Below, one piece after another: positions 1 to 7,822 of a DNA stretch of 53,381 nucleotides. This DNA comes from Myxococcota bacterium. Lineage in GTDB: Bacteria > Myxococcota_A > UBA796 > UBA2385. Under the pieces are notes generated by a model, which had not been told where the DNA came from, did not search any database, and worked only from the letters and a program-made list of their open reading frames with translations. Within the stretch, counting starts at the first letter, position 1, and every line of letters starts with the position of its first letter. The stretch spans positions 1-53,381 of the forward strand of contig JAKLKF010000044.1 in the NCBI GenBank assembly GCA_023150805.1, in the 5' to 3' direction. Both the position numbers and the translations under genes were made by a program.

Positions 1-2
1 AG

Positions 3-1769
3 CAGTACGCTTATTATTTGCCGGGCCTGATCGCCAACATTCGCGATCCGATTGCGCCGAACCAGCCGGTCGACTGGTCGCGCGGCCCGGCTGCGGCGCC
101 GGAGGGCGAGCGGCCGCCGAACATCGTCGTCATCGTCGCCGACGACCTGGGCTTCAACGACATCTCGCTTCACAGCGGCGTCGGCGGCGGCGCCGGCGGC
201 GGGGGGGGCGCCGGCGACGGCGGCGCCGGGGGTACGGACGGCGGCGGCGACGGCGGCGGCGACGGCTGGTCGGCGCTCGAGGGCGTGCAGGTCTTCGGGG
301 TGCCCAACCTCGACGATGACGACGACAACCGGCAGCAGGACTGGGGCGACCGCGGTCCCGCCGGCGACGACGACCTCTCCTCGCTGGCGCTGCCGGCGCT
401 GGAGGCCGGCCAGCGCCTGGACCTCGCCCTGGCGGGGGACACCGACGCGCTGCGGATCTGGCGCGACGGCGCCGTGCTGCTCGACCAGGCCTCGCCCGAG
501 GCCAGCCTGGAGGGCCCCCTGGACGACCTCCTGCTCCAGGTCGAGTTCGGCGATCTGCGTGCCCAGGGCACCCTCTCCCTCGCGCTGCGCGACGGCGGCG
601 CGGCGGCGGGGGAGTGGACGCTCGACCTGGTCGGCGCGCCGCTGATCCTCAACCACCACCTGCAGGCCGGCGAGCTCGAGCAGGCGATGGCCTATGACGG
701 GCGCGACGGCAACACGGCCTTCACCTCGGGCTTCGCCGACGAGCTGGGCGCGGCCTTCGAGACCTACGAGCTGACCCGCTACGACTGGGACGTCTGGATC
801 CAGGACGAGATCGAGCACGGCACGCTCACCGCGCCGGGCTTGCGGATCGACGTGGTCCTCGACTCGATCCGCTCCCAGCGCGGCGACTACCTCGACGGCC
901 TGGTCGACGAGATGGGCGGCCCCGGCGAGGCGGTCCTGGGCTACGGCAGCGGCTACGCCACCTCGCAGGACTCGTTTGGGAACCTCGAGGTCAGCCCGCC
1001 GGTCACGGTCGACGGGGTCTCCTACCCCTACGGGCGGATCTACTGGGGCGCCAGCCGCTCCTCCCGCCCGCACGCGGCGCTCCGCGAGATGCTGGAGGCC
1101 CAGGAGGTCCAGGCGCCCTTCGAGCTGGACGTGAGCTGGCTCTGCGTGGGCCACGTCGACGAGTTCCTCACCTTCCTGCCCGACCCCGACAGCGACAAGG
1201 GCTTCGTGATGTGGGTGGCGGACACCACCCTGGGCTGGGAGGCGCTGGAGGCGCTGGACCCCGACATGGAGATCCCGCAGTACCGCACGACCCACGGCTA
1301 CCGGACCATCGGGCAGATCCTGGCCGACACGGCGCTGTTGCGGGTGAACGAGGACGTCCAGGCCGAGGGCATCGACCCCAACGTCGAGCGGATGATGGAG
1401 CACCTGGGCCTGGAGGAGAGCGACATCGTGCGGGTGCCGGCGCTCTTCGAGGAGTACCCCGGCTGCGGCGGGGCCACGCTCTCCCTGGTCCCGGGCACGA
1501 TCAACATGACGGTGTGGCCCGCGGACGAGGGGGTGCTGGCCTTCCTGCCCGACCCCTTCCTGCGCGCGGACGTCGAGGACCGTTCGACCGACTCCTTCAT
1601 CCCCCTGATCGAGGCGCTCCTGCCTCGCGACGTCGAGCCCGTCTGGCTGGACGACTGGGACTGGTACCACGCGCTGATGGGCGAGGTGCACTGCGGCAGC
1701 AACACCCGGCGGACCCCCACCGCGACCTGGTGGACCGAGGCCGATCACCTGATGGGAGGTGCGGAGTGA
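3..1769 (+). CDS. Protein-arginine deiminase (PAD) with a sulfatase-like N-terminus; 5'-partial
   Basis: Reading is open to the left window edge; residues are counted from the TTG codon at 18. Residues about 205-570 match the catalytic domain of calcium-dependent protein-arginine deiminases, which convert peptidyl-arginine to citrulline. The full active site is visible: Asp263 in WIQDE, His379 and Asp381 in GHVDEF, Cys559 in GEVHCGSN. The intervals (116, 2, 178) are close to those of human PAD4 (D350, H471, D473, C645). Residues about 90-205 look like the beta-rich domain before it, with a NLDDDDD motif. Residues 1-54 are instead typical of an arylsulfatase N-terminus (PNIVVIVADDLGFNDIS, with the metal-binding Asp pair), but no sulfatase C-x-P-S-R follows. 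The two are joined by a Gly/Asp-rich run at residues 55-83. The first codons (tat, tat, ttg, att) differ from usage elsewhere. A true fusion or an assembly chimera is possible. The downstream gene overlaps by GTGA. Confidence 0.85.
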   Translation, partial: QYAYYLPGLIANIRDPIAPNQPVDWSRGPAAAPEGERPPNIVVIVADDLGFNDISLHSGVGGGAGGGGGAGDGGAGGTDGGGDGGGDGWSALEGVQVFGVPNLDDDDDNRQQDWGDRGPAGDDDLSSLALPALEAGQRLDLALAGDTDALRIWRDGAVLLDQASPEASLEGPLDDLLLQVEFGDLRAQGTLSLALRDGGAAAGEWTLDLVGAPLILNHHLQAGELEQAMAYDGRDGNTAFTSGFADELGAAFETYELTRYDWDVWIQDEIEHGTLTAPGLRIDVVLDSIRSQRGDYLDGLVDEMGGPGEAVLGYGSGYATSQDSFGNLEVSPPVTVDGVSYPYGRIYWGASRSSRPHAALREMLEAQEVQAPFELDVSWLCVGHVDEFLTFLPDPDSDKGFVMWVADTTLGWEALEALDPDMEIPQYRTTHGYRTIGQILADTALLRVNEDVQAEGIDPNVERMMEHLGLEESDIVRVPALFEEYPGCGGATLSLVPGTINMTVWPADEGVLAFLPDPFLRADVEDRSTDSFIPLIEALLPRDVEPVWLDDWDWYHALMGEVHCGSNTRRTPTATWWTEADHLMGGAE

Positions 1770-2524
1770 AGGCGACCCTGCTGTTGCTGGCCATCCTGGG
1801 GGCGCCGGCGCGGGCCGCGCAGCCCGAGGGCCTCTCCGCCGCCGCCGCCGCCGCGTGGAGGGCCGACCCCGTCGCGGCCGAGCTGGCCTGGACCGGGGGC
1901 CCGGAGCGGACCCGCACCGGGCAGGCGGCCTTCGTCGGCGACGCCTTCCGCGACCCGGCGGTGGGGCCGGTGGTCCTGGAGCGCCTGCTGCGGGCCGGGG
2001 ACCCAGCGGACTGGCGTCCGGGCCTGGCGCTGGCCGCCGTGCGCGCCGAGGCGGTGCCGGCCGACGGCCTCCCGGACCTGCTGCGCGCGGAGCCCGACCC
2101 CGCCGTGCGCGTGGTCCTGCTGGAGGCCACCGACCGAGCGCCGACCGCGCTGGCGGCCGCCCCGCTGGCGTTGGGCGCCACGGACCGGGACCCCGCGGTG
2201 CGCGCGGCCGCGCTGCGGGCGCTCGCCGGCCGCGACGACGTGACGGGCCTGGACGGCCTGGTGGTCGCCGGCGCGCAGGACCGGGACGCCGAGGTCCGGG
2301 CGGCGGCCGCCCAGGCCATCGGCTGGCGCGGGCTGGCGGCGCTGTGGCCCGTGGCCGAGGCGCTGCTCGGCGACGGGGACCCGGCCGTCCGGATCAAGGC
2401 CCTGCGCGCGCTGGAGAGGCTGGACGCGGGGCGGGCCCGGGGCCTGCCGGCGGCGCTGGCGCTCTGCGAGGATCCCGATCCGCGGACCGCGGCGGTCGCG
2501 CGGCGGCTGCGGGACGGGCGGTAG
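1766..2524 (+). CDS. Exported HEAT-repeat protein
   Basis: A 252-residue protein starting with GTG at 1766, overlapping the PAD stop codon as GTGA and preceded by GGGAGG at 1754-1759, so translation is probably coupled to the PAD gene. The first 19 residues (K-A-T then a Leu-rich stretch and A-R-A-A) form a signal peptide. The rest is a run of about five HEAT/PBS-lyase-type helical repeats with recurring D-P-A-V-R-x-x-A-L-x-A-L patterns (for example around residues 145-165 and 205-225). HEAT repeats bind proteins and have no enzymatic activity, so this could be a periplasmic partner of the deiminase; that link rests only on position. The true start could be debated, but the long frame upstream overlaps the PAD gene and has no homology. 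Confidence 0.72.
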   Translation: MKATLLLLAILGAPARAAQPEGLSAAAAAAWRADPVAAELAWTGGPERTRTGQAAFVGDAFRDPAVGPVVLERLLRAGDPADWRPGLALAAVRAEAVPADGLPDLLRAEPDPAVRVVLLEATDRAPTALAAAPLALGATDRDPAVRAAALRALAGRDDVTGLDGLVVAGAQDRDAEVRAAAAQAIGWRGLAALWPVAEALLGDGDPAVRIKALRALERLDAGRARGLPAALALCEDPDPRTAAVARRLRDGR

Positions 2525-2580
2525 CGGCGCCTCCGTTTGACGGCCATGGCCCGGGCGGGTACCGGTCGGAGCGGAACCTC

Positions 2581-2596
2581 ACCTTGACGTCAGGGT
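2581..2596. promoter_or_regulatory. Operator-like palindrome 1 upstream of merR-isc
   Basis: accttgacgtcagggt is a 16-bp near-palindrome (14 of 16 positions symmetric, core TGACGTCA). It contains a TTGACG element (2584-2589). A second copy with the same ACC-T-ACGT-AGGGT frame lies 33 bp downstream, about three helical turns. Short ACGT-centred palindromes are typical of MerR-family operators. Binding by the adjacent MerR protein is inferred. Confidence 0.5.
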
Positions 2597-2613
2597 TTGA
2601 CTTCCGCATCCAG

Positions 2614-2629
2614 ACCCTTACGTTAGGGT
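2614..2629. promoter_or_regulatory. Operator-like palindrome 2 upstream of merR-isc
   Basis: acccttacgttagggt is a 16-bp near-palindrome (14 of 16 symmetric) that shares its outer ACC/GGT arms and central ACGT with the copy at 2581. TTGACT at 2597-2602 lies just upstream and could be the -35 element, which would place this palindrome in the spacer/-10 zone, the usual MerR position. No good -10 hexamer is obvious. The merR start is 41 bp further on. Confidence 0.5.
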
Positions 2630-2670
2630 GAGAGTCGCGCAGCCCCTCCGGGTCGTGCCTCGGAGTCCCC

Positions 2671-3201
2671 GTGCCCAGCTCCCCCGCCGCCACCGCCATC
2701 CAGGACGCCGCCCGTGCCGTGCGCCAGGGAGAGCTGTGGCGCGTCGGCCAGCTCGCGGAAGCCACCGGGAAGACCGTGCGCGCCCTGCACCTCTACGAGG
2801 AGCTGGGCCTGTTGACCCCCGCCTCGCGCTCCAAGGGCGGCTTCCGCCTGTACGACGAGCGCTCGGTCCTGCGGGTGCAGTGGATCGACCGGCTGCAGGA
2901 GCTGGGCTTCTCGCTCAAGGACGCCGCCGACTTCCTGGCCGACCTGCAGGACCGCGACCACGGCCCGGCCGCGATGCAGACCCTGCGCGCCTTCTACCAG
3001 GCCAAGCTGGCCGAGACGCGTGCCAGCCTGGAGCGCCTGCGCGCCCTGGAGGCCGAGCTGCAGGACAGCCTGGACTACCTCGACGGCTGCCAGAGCTGCG
3101 CCGGCCACACGCCCCGCCACGCCTGCCCCGCCTGCGACTCGCACACCCACGCCGGCCAGCCCGCACCTCCCATGGTGGCGGCCGTGCAGGACCCCGCCTG
3201 A
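2671..3201 (+). CDS. MerR-family regulator with Cys4 tail, heading the isc operon
   Basis: 176 residues, GTG start at 2671 with GGAG at 2662-2665. A MerR winged helix-turn-helix spans residues about 22-90 ([20 protein letters not shown], then GGFRLYDE), followed by a dimerising coiled coil (about 95-145). The C-terminal tail carries C-x2-C-x8-C-x2-C with interspersed His (CQSC, CPAC, HTH), suited to binding a metal or iron-sulfur cluster. It lies 26 bp upstream of iscS and reads in the same direction, in the slot where many bacteria carry the Rrf2-type regulator IscR. Inference: it senses cluster or metal status and controls this operon through the two palindromes upstream. The cysteine spacing is not that of SoxR (C-x2-C-x-C-x5-C). 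Confidence 0.88.
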   Translation: MPSSPAATAIQDAARAVRQGELWRVGQLAEATGKTVRALHLYEELGLLTPASRSKGGFRLYDERSVLRVQWIDRLQELGFSLKDAADFLADLQDRDHGPAAMQTLRAFYQAKLAETRASLERLRALEAELQDSLDYLDGCQSCAGHTPRHACPACDSHTHAGQPAPPMVAAVQDPA

Positions 3202-3227
3202 ACCCCATCCCCTCCACCGAGGACTCC

Positions 3228-4451
3228 ATGGCCGTCAAGCTGCCGATCTACCTGGACAACAACGCCACCACCCGCACCGACCCGCGGGTGGTCGAGGCGA
3301 TGCTGCCCTACCTGACCGAGGTCTACGGCAACGCGGCCAGCCGCAACCACAGCTTCGGCTGGGCGGCGGAGGAGGCCGTCGAGGTCGCGCGGGAGGAGGT
3401 GGCCGCCCTCATCGGCGCCTCGCCCAAGGAGATCGTCTGGACCAGCGGCGCGACCGAGTCCAACAACCTCGCGATCAAGGGCGCCGCCCACTACTACGCC
3501 GACAAGGGCAAGCACCTCATCACCGCCACCACCGAGCACAAGGCGGTGCTCGACTCCTGCCACGCGCTGGAGCGTGAGGGCTGGCAGGTGACCTACCTGG
3601 ACGTGCAGCCCGACGGCCGGCTCGACCTGGACAAGCTGTCCGCCGCGATCCGCCCCGACACGACGCTGGTCAGCGTGATGCTGGCCAACAACGAGATCGG
3701 CGTGCTCCAGCCCATCGCCGAGATCGGCGAGATCTGCCGGCAGCACGGCGTCATCTTCCACTGCGACGCCGTGCAGGCCACCGGCAAGGTGCCCGTCGAC
3801 GTCGCGGCGCTCCACGTCGACCTGCTCAGCCTGTCGGCCCACAAGATGTACGGGCCCAAGGGCATCGGCGCCCTCTACGTCCGCCGCGGCCGCCCGCGCG
3901 TGCGCATCCAGCCCATCATCGACGGCGGCGGCCACGAGCGGGGCATGCGCTCGGGCACCCTGCCCGTCCACCAGATCGTCGGCATGGGCAAGGCCGCGCT
4001 GTACGCCAAGGAGGACGTCGACACCGGCAAGATCCACCAGGTCCAGCGCCTGCGCGACAAGCTGTGGGCCGGCCTGCGGCAGAACCTGGACGAGCTGTAC
4101 CTCAACGGCTCCTGGGAGCACCGGCTGCCCAACAACCTCAACGTCAGCTTCGCCTACGTCGAGGGCGAGGCGCTGATGATGGCCATCAAGGACATCGCCG
4201 TCAGCAGCGGCAGCGCCTGCACCTCGGCCAGCCTGGAGCCCAGCTACGTGCTGCGCGCCCTGGGCGTGGAGGCCGAGCTGGCCCACACCTCCATCCGCTT
4301 CGGCCTGGGCCGCTTCACCACCGAGGAGGAGGTCGACTTCGCGATCGCCCTGCTCACCGAGAAGGTCCGCTGGCTGCGCGAGATGAGCCCCCTCTACGAG
4401 ATGGTCAAGGAGGGCATCGACCTGCGCTCCATCCAGTGGGAAGCCCACTGA
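3228..4451 (+). CDS. iscS: Cysteine desulfurase IscS
   Basis: A 407-residue PLP enzyme that removes sulfur from cysteine and passes it as persulfide to IscU. The start is ATG 3228 with GAGGA at 3219-3223. The N-terminus IYLDNNATT is typical of class V aminotransferase-fold desulfurases. Lys206 in [10 protein letters not shown] is the PLP lysine (E. coli IscS also Lys206). Cys331 in [17 protein letters not shown] is the persulfide cysteine on the flexible loop, and the SSGSAC-T-S form marks group I (IscS/NifS) rather than SufS. Length matches E. coli IscS (404). It is the second gene of the merR-iscSUA-hscBA set; 70 bp separate it from iscU. Confidence 0.97.
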   Translation: MAVKLPIYLDNNATTRTDPRVVEAMLPYLTEVYGNAASRNHSFGWAAEEAVEVAREEVAALIGASPKEIVWTSGATESNNLAIKGAAHYYADKGKHLITATTEHKAVLDSCHALEREGWQVTYLDVQPDGRLDLDKLSAAIRPDTTLVSVMLANNEIGVLQPIAEIGEICRQHGVIFHCDAVQATGKVPVDVAALHVDLLSLSAHKMYGPKGIGALYVRRGRPRVRIQPIIDGGGHERGMRSGTLPVHQIVGMGKAALYAKEDVDTGKIHQVQRLRDKLWAGLRQNLDELYLNGSWEHRLPNNLNVSFAYVEGEALMMAIKDIAVSSGSACTSASLEPSYVLRALGVEAELAHTSIRFGLGRFTTEEEVDFAIALLTEKVRWLREMSPLYEMVKEGIDLRSIQWEAH

Positions 4452-4521
4452 GCGCTGGCCCTCTCCGGACCCGACCCGCTCTCTCCCCCTTCCCCCGCCA
4501 CCCCCCTCGACGGAGGACCCC

Positions 4522-4914
4522 ATGGCCTACAGCGACAAGCTCATCAACCACTACGAGAACCCCCAGAACGTCGGCAGCCTGGACAAGGCCGACCCCTCGG
4601 TCGGCACCGGCCTGGTCGGCGCGCCGGCCTGCGGCGACGTGATGAAGCTGCAGCTCAAGATCAACGACGACGGCATCATCGAGGACGCCAAGTTCAAGAC
4701 CTTCGGCTGCGGCTCGGCCATCGCCAGCTCCTCGCTCGTGACCACCATGGTCAAGGGCAAGAGCATCGCCGAGGCCGAGCTGATCAAGAACGCCCAGATC
4801 GCCGCCGAGCTGGCCCTGCCCCCGGTCAAGATCCACTGCTCGGTGCTGGCCGAGGACGCGATCAAGGCCGCCATCGCCGACTACCGCAAGAAGCGCGGCG
4901 AGGGCGAGGCCTGA
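4522..4914 (+). CDS. iscU: Iron-sulfur cluster scaffold IscU
   Basis: A 130-residue scaffold on which 2Fe-2S clusters are built before transfer by HscA/HscB. The three cluster cysteines are at Cys37 (PACGDV), Cys63 (GCGSAIASSS) and Cys106 (HCSVLAEDA), and the regulatory Asp39 follows the first. The HscA recognition motif LPPVK is at residues 99-103. The N-terminus (YSDKLINHYENPQNVG) is standard for IscU. ATG 4522 follows a strong GGAGGA at 4512-4517. Size equals E. coli IscU (128), and there is no NifU-type C-terminal extension. Confidence 0.97.
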   Translation: MAYSDKLINHYENPQNVGSLDKADPSVGTGLVGAPACGDVMKLQLKINDDGIIEDAKFKTFGCGSAIASSSLVTTMVKGKSIAEAELIKNAQIAAELALPPVKIHCSVLAEDAIKAAIADYRKKRGEGEA

Positions 4915-4981
4915 GCCGTCGCCGCATGGGGCGCTGCCCTCGCGGGCCCGATAGGGGCTGTCCACTTCGGAGGAGTCGAGC

Positions 4982-5320
4982 ATGGCCGTCAGCATGACGG
5001 ACGCCGCCAAGGAGCGGGTCAACTCGGTCAAGAAGCGCCGGCAGACGCCGGACGCCATCCTGCGCGTGGGCGTGCGGGGCGGCGGCTGCTCGGGGCTGGA
5101 GTACTACGTCGACCTGGTGCCCGAGGCCCAGCCCAAGGACAAGCTCTTCGAGTTCGACAGCCCCCAGGGCAAGATCGTCCTGGCCGTCGACCGCAAGAGC
5201 TACCTGTTCCTGAACGGCTCGGAGCTGGACTTCAAGAAGGGCATGATGCACAGCGGCTTCGAGTTCCACAACCCGCTGGCCAGCCGCTCCTGCTCCTGTG
5301 GAGACTCCTTCACGCTCTGA
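4982..5320 (+). CDS. iscA: A-type iron-sulfur carrier IscA
   Basis: 112 residues of the HesB/IscA family, which carry iron or Fe-S clusters to target proteins. The three invariant cysteines are Cys36 (GGGCSGLEY), Cys104 and Cys106 (SRSCSCGDSF). ATG 4982 has GGAGGAG a few bases upstream. It lies between iscU (67 bp upstream) and hscB (28 bp downstream), the usual isc order. The strict C-S-C-G signature and operon position fit IscA better than ErpA or SufA. Confidence 0.95.
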   Translation: MAVSMTDAAKERVNSVKKRRQTPDAILRVGVRGGGCSGLEYYVDLVPEAQPKDKLFEFDSPQGKIVLAVDRKSYLFLNGSELDFKKGMMHSGFEFHNPLASRSCSCGDSFTL

Positions 5321-5348
5321 GCGGGGAGGAGTGGAAAGGAGCACGGTC

Positions 5349-5918
5349 GTGGGCTGCTGGCGCTGCCGGGAGAGGGTCGAGGGGCCGCTGTGCGCGAGCT
5401 GCGGCGCCCTGCAGCCGCCGCCGGTGGAGCCCGACCACTTCGCCGTGCTGGGCCTGGAGCGCTGCTGGCACCTGGAGCCCACCCAGGTCGACGCCGCCTG
5501 GCGCGCCCGCAGCCGCCTGGTCCACCCCGACCGCTTCGCCGCCAAGGGCGCGCTGGAGCGCCGCATGAGCCTGCAGTGGACCGCCGCCATCAACAGCGCG
5601 CGGCGCGCCCTGCGCGATCCCGTCAGCCGCGGCTGGTACCTGGCGACCGGCCAGGCCCGCCCCCGGGACGAGGGCGGCGCCGCCCTGGACCCGGACTTCC
5701 TGGAGACCGTCTTCGACCTGCAGGTCCAGCTCGGCAGCGATCCGGACGGCGCCCGCGCCCAGGCCACCTGGCTGCGGGAGCGCGTGATGGCCGAGCTGGA
5801 GGCGCGGCTGAGCGCCTGGGAGGCCGGGGATCGCAAGGCCCCGCCCGCGTCGGTGGAAGAGCTGCTGTCTCGCATGAAGTACCTGGACAACCTCGCCTCG
5901 CCTCCTCCTCCCGCGTGA
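5349..5918 (+). CDS. hscB: Co-chaperone HscB with N-terminal zinc knuckle
   Basis: About 189 residues. The J-domain has HPDRF (HPD motif) and the C-terminal part is the HscB oligomerisation/IscU-binding helical domain, ending in the LxRMKYLDNL pattern. HscB delivers IscU to HscA and stimulates its ATPase. The N-terminus adds C-x2-C-x9-C-x2-C (CWRC, CASC), like the zinc-binding knuckle of eukaryotic HSC20; E. coli HscB lacks it. The chosen start is GTG 5349, with AAAGGAG at 5335-5341 seven bases upstream. GTG 5331 is also in frame, but its GGGGAGGA abuts the codon. Gene order iscA-hscB-hscA supports the call. Confidence 0.93.
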   Translation: MGCWRCRERVEGPLCASCGALQPPPVEPDHFAVLGLERCWHLEPTQVDAAWRARSRLVHPDRFAAKGALERRMSLQWTAAINSARRALRDPVSRGWYLATGQARPRDEGGAALDPDFLETVFDLQVQLGSDPDGARAQATWLRERVMAELEARLSAWEAGDRKAPPASVEELLSRMKYLDNLASPPPPA

Positions 5919-5922
5919 ACAG

Positions 5923-5940
5923 ATGAGCAAGAACCCATGA
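5923..5940 (+). other. Five-codon mini-ORF duplicating the start of hscA
   Basis: atgagcaagaac occurs at 5923-5934 and again at 5937-5948, the real hscA start. The first copy is out of frame and reads M-S-K-N-P-stop, its TGA overlapping the hscA ATG as ATGA. Neither ATG has a clear Shine-Dalgarno. It may be a leader peptide that couples initiation to hscA, or simply a short duplication at the gene start. Confidence 0.4.
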
Positions 5941-7790
5941 GCAAGAACATCGGCATCGACCTGGGCACCACCCACTCGCTCGTGGCCGCCGTCATCGACG
6001 GCAAGGCCCGCTGCCTGCTGGACGAGGACGGGCAGGCCCTGGTCCCCAGCGCCGTGCGCTTCGAGGGGGGCACGCAGGAGGACAGCGCCTTCGCCGTGGG
6101 CCGCCCCGCCCTGGCCCGGGCGCACATGGACAACGGCGTCACCTTCACCAGCTTCAAGCGCTTCATGGGCCGCAGCCCGGCCGAGGTGGCGGATGAGGCG
6201 AAGGCCTTCGGCTACGAGCTGCTGACCGACGACGAGCGCGTCGTCCGCTTCCGCCACGGCGAGCTGGTCTTCACCCCGGTCGAGCTGTCGGCCATGATCC
6301 TGCGCGAGCTGTGGCAGCTCGCCGGCGACGTGCTGCTGTCCCGGCCCGGAGGGGTCGTCATCACCGTGCCCGCCTGGTTCGACGACGCCCAGCGCCAGGC
6401 CACCCGCGACGCCGCCCGCCTGGCCAACATGGAGGTGCTGCGGCTGCTCAACGAGCCCACCGCCGCCGCCATCGCCTACGGCCTGCAGCAGGGCGCCGAC
6501 GGCCAGAAGGTCGCCGTGTACGATCTCGGGGGCGGCACCTTCGACGTCAGCATCCTGGAGCTGAACGAGGGCGTCTTCCAGGTCCTGTCCACCTCGGGCG
6601 ACACGCGCCTGGGGGGCGACGACTTCGACCAGGCCGTCGCGCGTGCGGTGCAGGCCTCGCTGGGCCTGGCCGACCTGTCGGGCATCGAGTGGCGGACCCT
6701 GGTCCGCGCCTGCGAGGCGGCCAAGCGCGAGCTGACCGAGGCCGAGCAGGCCGCCGTGCGCTTCGAGCACCGTGGACAGTCCTACGAGGTGGCCCTGTCC
6801 CGAGACGCCTTCGACGCGCTCATCCGCCCCATCGTGGAGCGCACCCGCAAGAGCATCGAGCAGGCGCTGCACGACGCCCACCTGCGGCCCGCGGACATCG
6901 ACGAGGTCGTCCTGGTCGGCGGATCCACCCGGGTGCCCCTGGTCCGCGCCTTCGTGCGCGAGCTGTTCGGTGGCAAGGCGCCGCACACCGGCATCGACCC
7001 CGACCAGGTCGTCGCGATCGGCGCCGCCATGCAGGCCGACATCCTCTCGGGCGCCAGCCAGCTCACCGACGACCTGCTGCTGCTCGACATCCTGCCCCTG
7101 TCGCTCGGCATCGAGACGATGGGCGGCGTGGTCGAGCGCATCATCCCGCGGGTCAGCACCATCCCCGCCACCGCCAGCCAGACCTTCACCACCCACGTGG
7201 ACGGACAGACCGCCGTCGACATCCACGTGGTCCAGGGCGAGCGCGAGATGGTGCGCGACAACCGCAGCCTGGGCCGCTTCCGCCTGAGCGGCATCCCGCC
7301 CATGCCCGCCGGCGTGCCCCGCATCAAGGTCGAGTTCACGGTCGACGCCGACGGCATCCTGTCCGTGAGCGCCACCGAGAAGTCCACCGGGGTCGCCGCC
7401 AGCATCAAGGTCGAGCCCAGCTACGGCCTGTCCGACGACGAGATCGAGCAGATGCTGGAGGAGGCGATCGACCACGCCGAGACCGACTTCGACGAGCGCC
7501 TGCTGGTCGAGGCTCGGGTCGAGGCCGAGGGCGTGGCCACCGCGCTGGACAAGGCCCTGGCCGACGACGCCGCCCTGCTGCAGGGCGACGAGGGCAGCAC
7601 CCTGCCCGCCCTGCTCGCCGACCTGCGGGCCGCCGTCGCCGGCACCGACCGCCAGCGCATCGCCGCCCTGACCCGCAAGGTGGACGAGGCCAGCGCCCCC
7701 TTCGCCCAGCGGCGCATCGAGCGCGATCTCTCGCACGCGCTGGAGGGCCGCGACGCCGACGAGGTCAGCCGGGCGCTGGGGATTGAGTAG
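5937..7790 (+). CDS. hscA: Hsp70-family chaperone HscA
   Basis: 617 residues, the length of E. coli HscA (616). The nucleotide-binding domain holds [13 protein letters not shown] (phosphate 1), [14 protein letters not shown] (phosphate 2) and [13 protein letters not shown] (adenosine). The substrate domain follows from about residue 380 ([17 protein letters not shown]), then an alpha lid. With HscB it drives cluster release from IscU through the LPPVK motif. The last gene of the isc set; neither a ferredoxin (fdx) nor iscX follows, so the electron donor must be encoded elsewhere. The ATG at 5937 lacks a clear ribosome-binding site; see the mini-ORF just upstream. It could be called a DnaK paralogue, but context decides for HscA. 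Confidence 0.94.
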   Translation: MSKNIGIDLGTTHSLVAAVIDGKARCLLDEDGQALVPSAVRFEGGTQEDSAFAVGRPALARAHMDNGVTFTSFKRFMGRSPAEVADEAKAFGYELLTDDERVVRFRHGELVFTPVELSAMILRELWQLAGDVLLSRPGGVVITVPAWFDDAQRQATRDAARLANMEVLRLLNEPTAAAIAYGLQQGADGQKVAVYDLGGGTFDVSILELNEGVFQVLSTSGDTRLGGDDFDQAVARAVQASLGLADLSGIEWRTLVRACEAAKRELTEAEQAAVRFEHRGQSYEVALSRDAFDALIRPIVERTRKSIEQALHDAHLRPADIDEVVLVGGSTRVPLVRAFVRELFGGKAPHTGIDPDQVVAIGAAMQADILSGASQLTDDLLLLDILPLSLGIETMGGVVERIIPRVSTIPATASQTFTTHVDGQTAVDIHVVQGEREMVRDNRSLGRFRLSGIPPMPAGVPRIKVEFTVDADGILSVSATEKSTGVAASIKVEPSYGLSDDEIEQMLEEAIDHAETDFDERLLVEARVEAEGVATALDKALADDAALLQGDEGSTLPALLADLRAAVAGTDRQRIAALTRKVDEASAPFAQRRIERDLSHALEGRDADEVSRALGIE

Positions 7791-7793
7791 GGA

Positions 7794-7822
7794 GTGAGGC
7801 GAACGGGCACGACCTGCCTCAC
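7794..7822. terminator. Inverted repeat between convergent hscA and FG-GAP gene
   Basis: GTGAGGC (7794-7800) and GCCTCAC (7816-7822) are perfect 7-bp arms around a 15-nt loop. They start three bases after the hscA stop and overlap the stop of the convergent minus-strand gene. No T-run follows on either side, so it would be a weak, possibly factor-dependent, bidirectional terminator. Confidence 0.35.

Noticed and set aside
2597..2629. A standard sigma70 promoter for merR-isc (TTGACT with a -10 near 2620)
   Set aside because: The -35 is good but no -10 better than three of six appears at 16-19 bp. I report only the palindromes as regulatory.
3075..4523. 482-codon open frame on the minus strand across iscS
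   Set aside because: It runs antisense to the unambiguous iscS gene; its composition (V/G/A/H/Q-rich) is what G/C-ending codons give in that frame, and no motif is seen.
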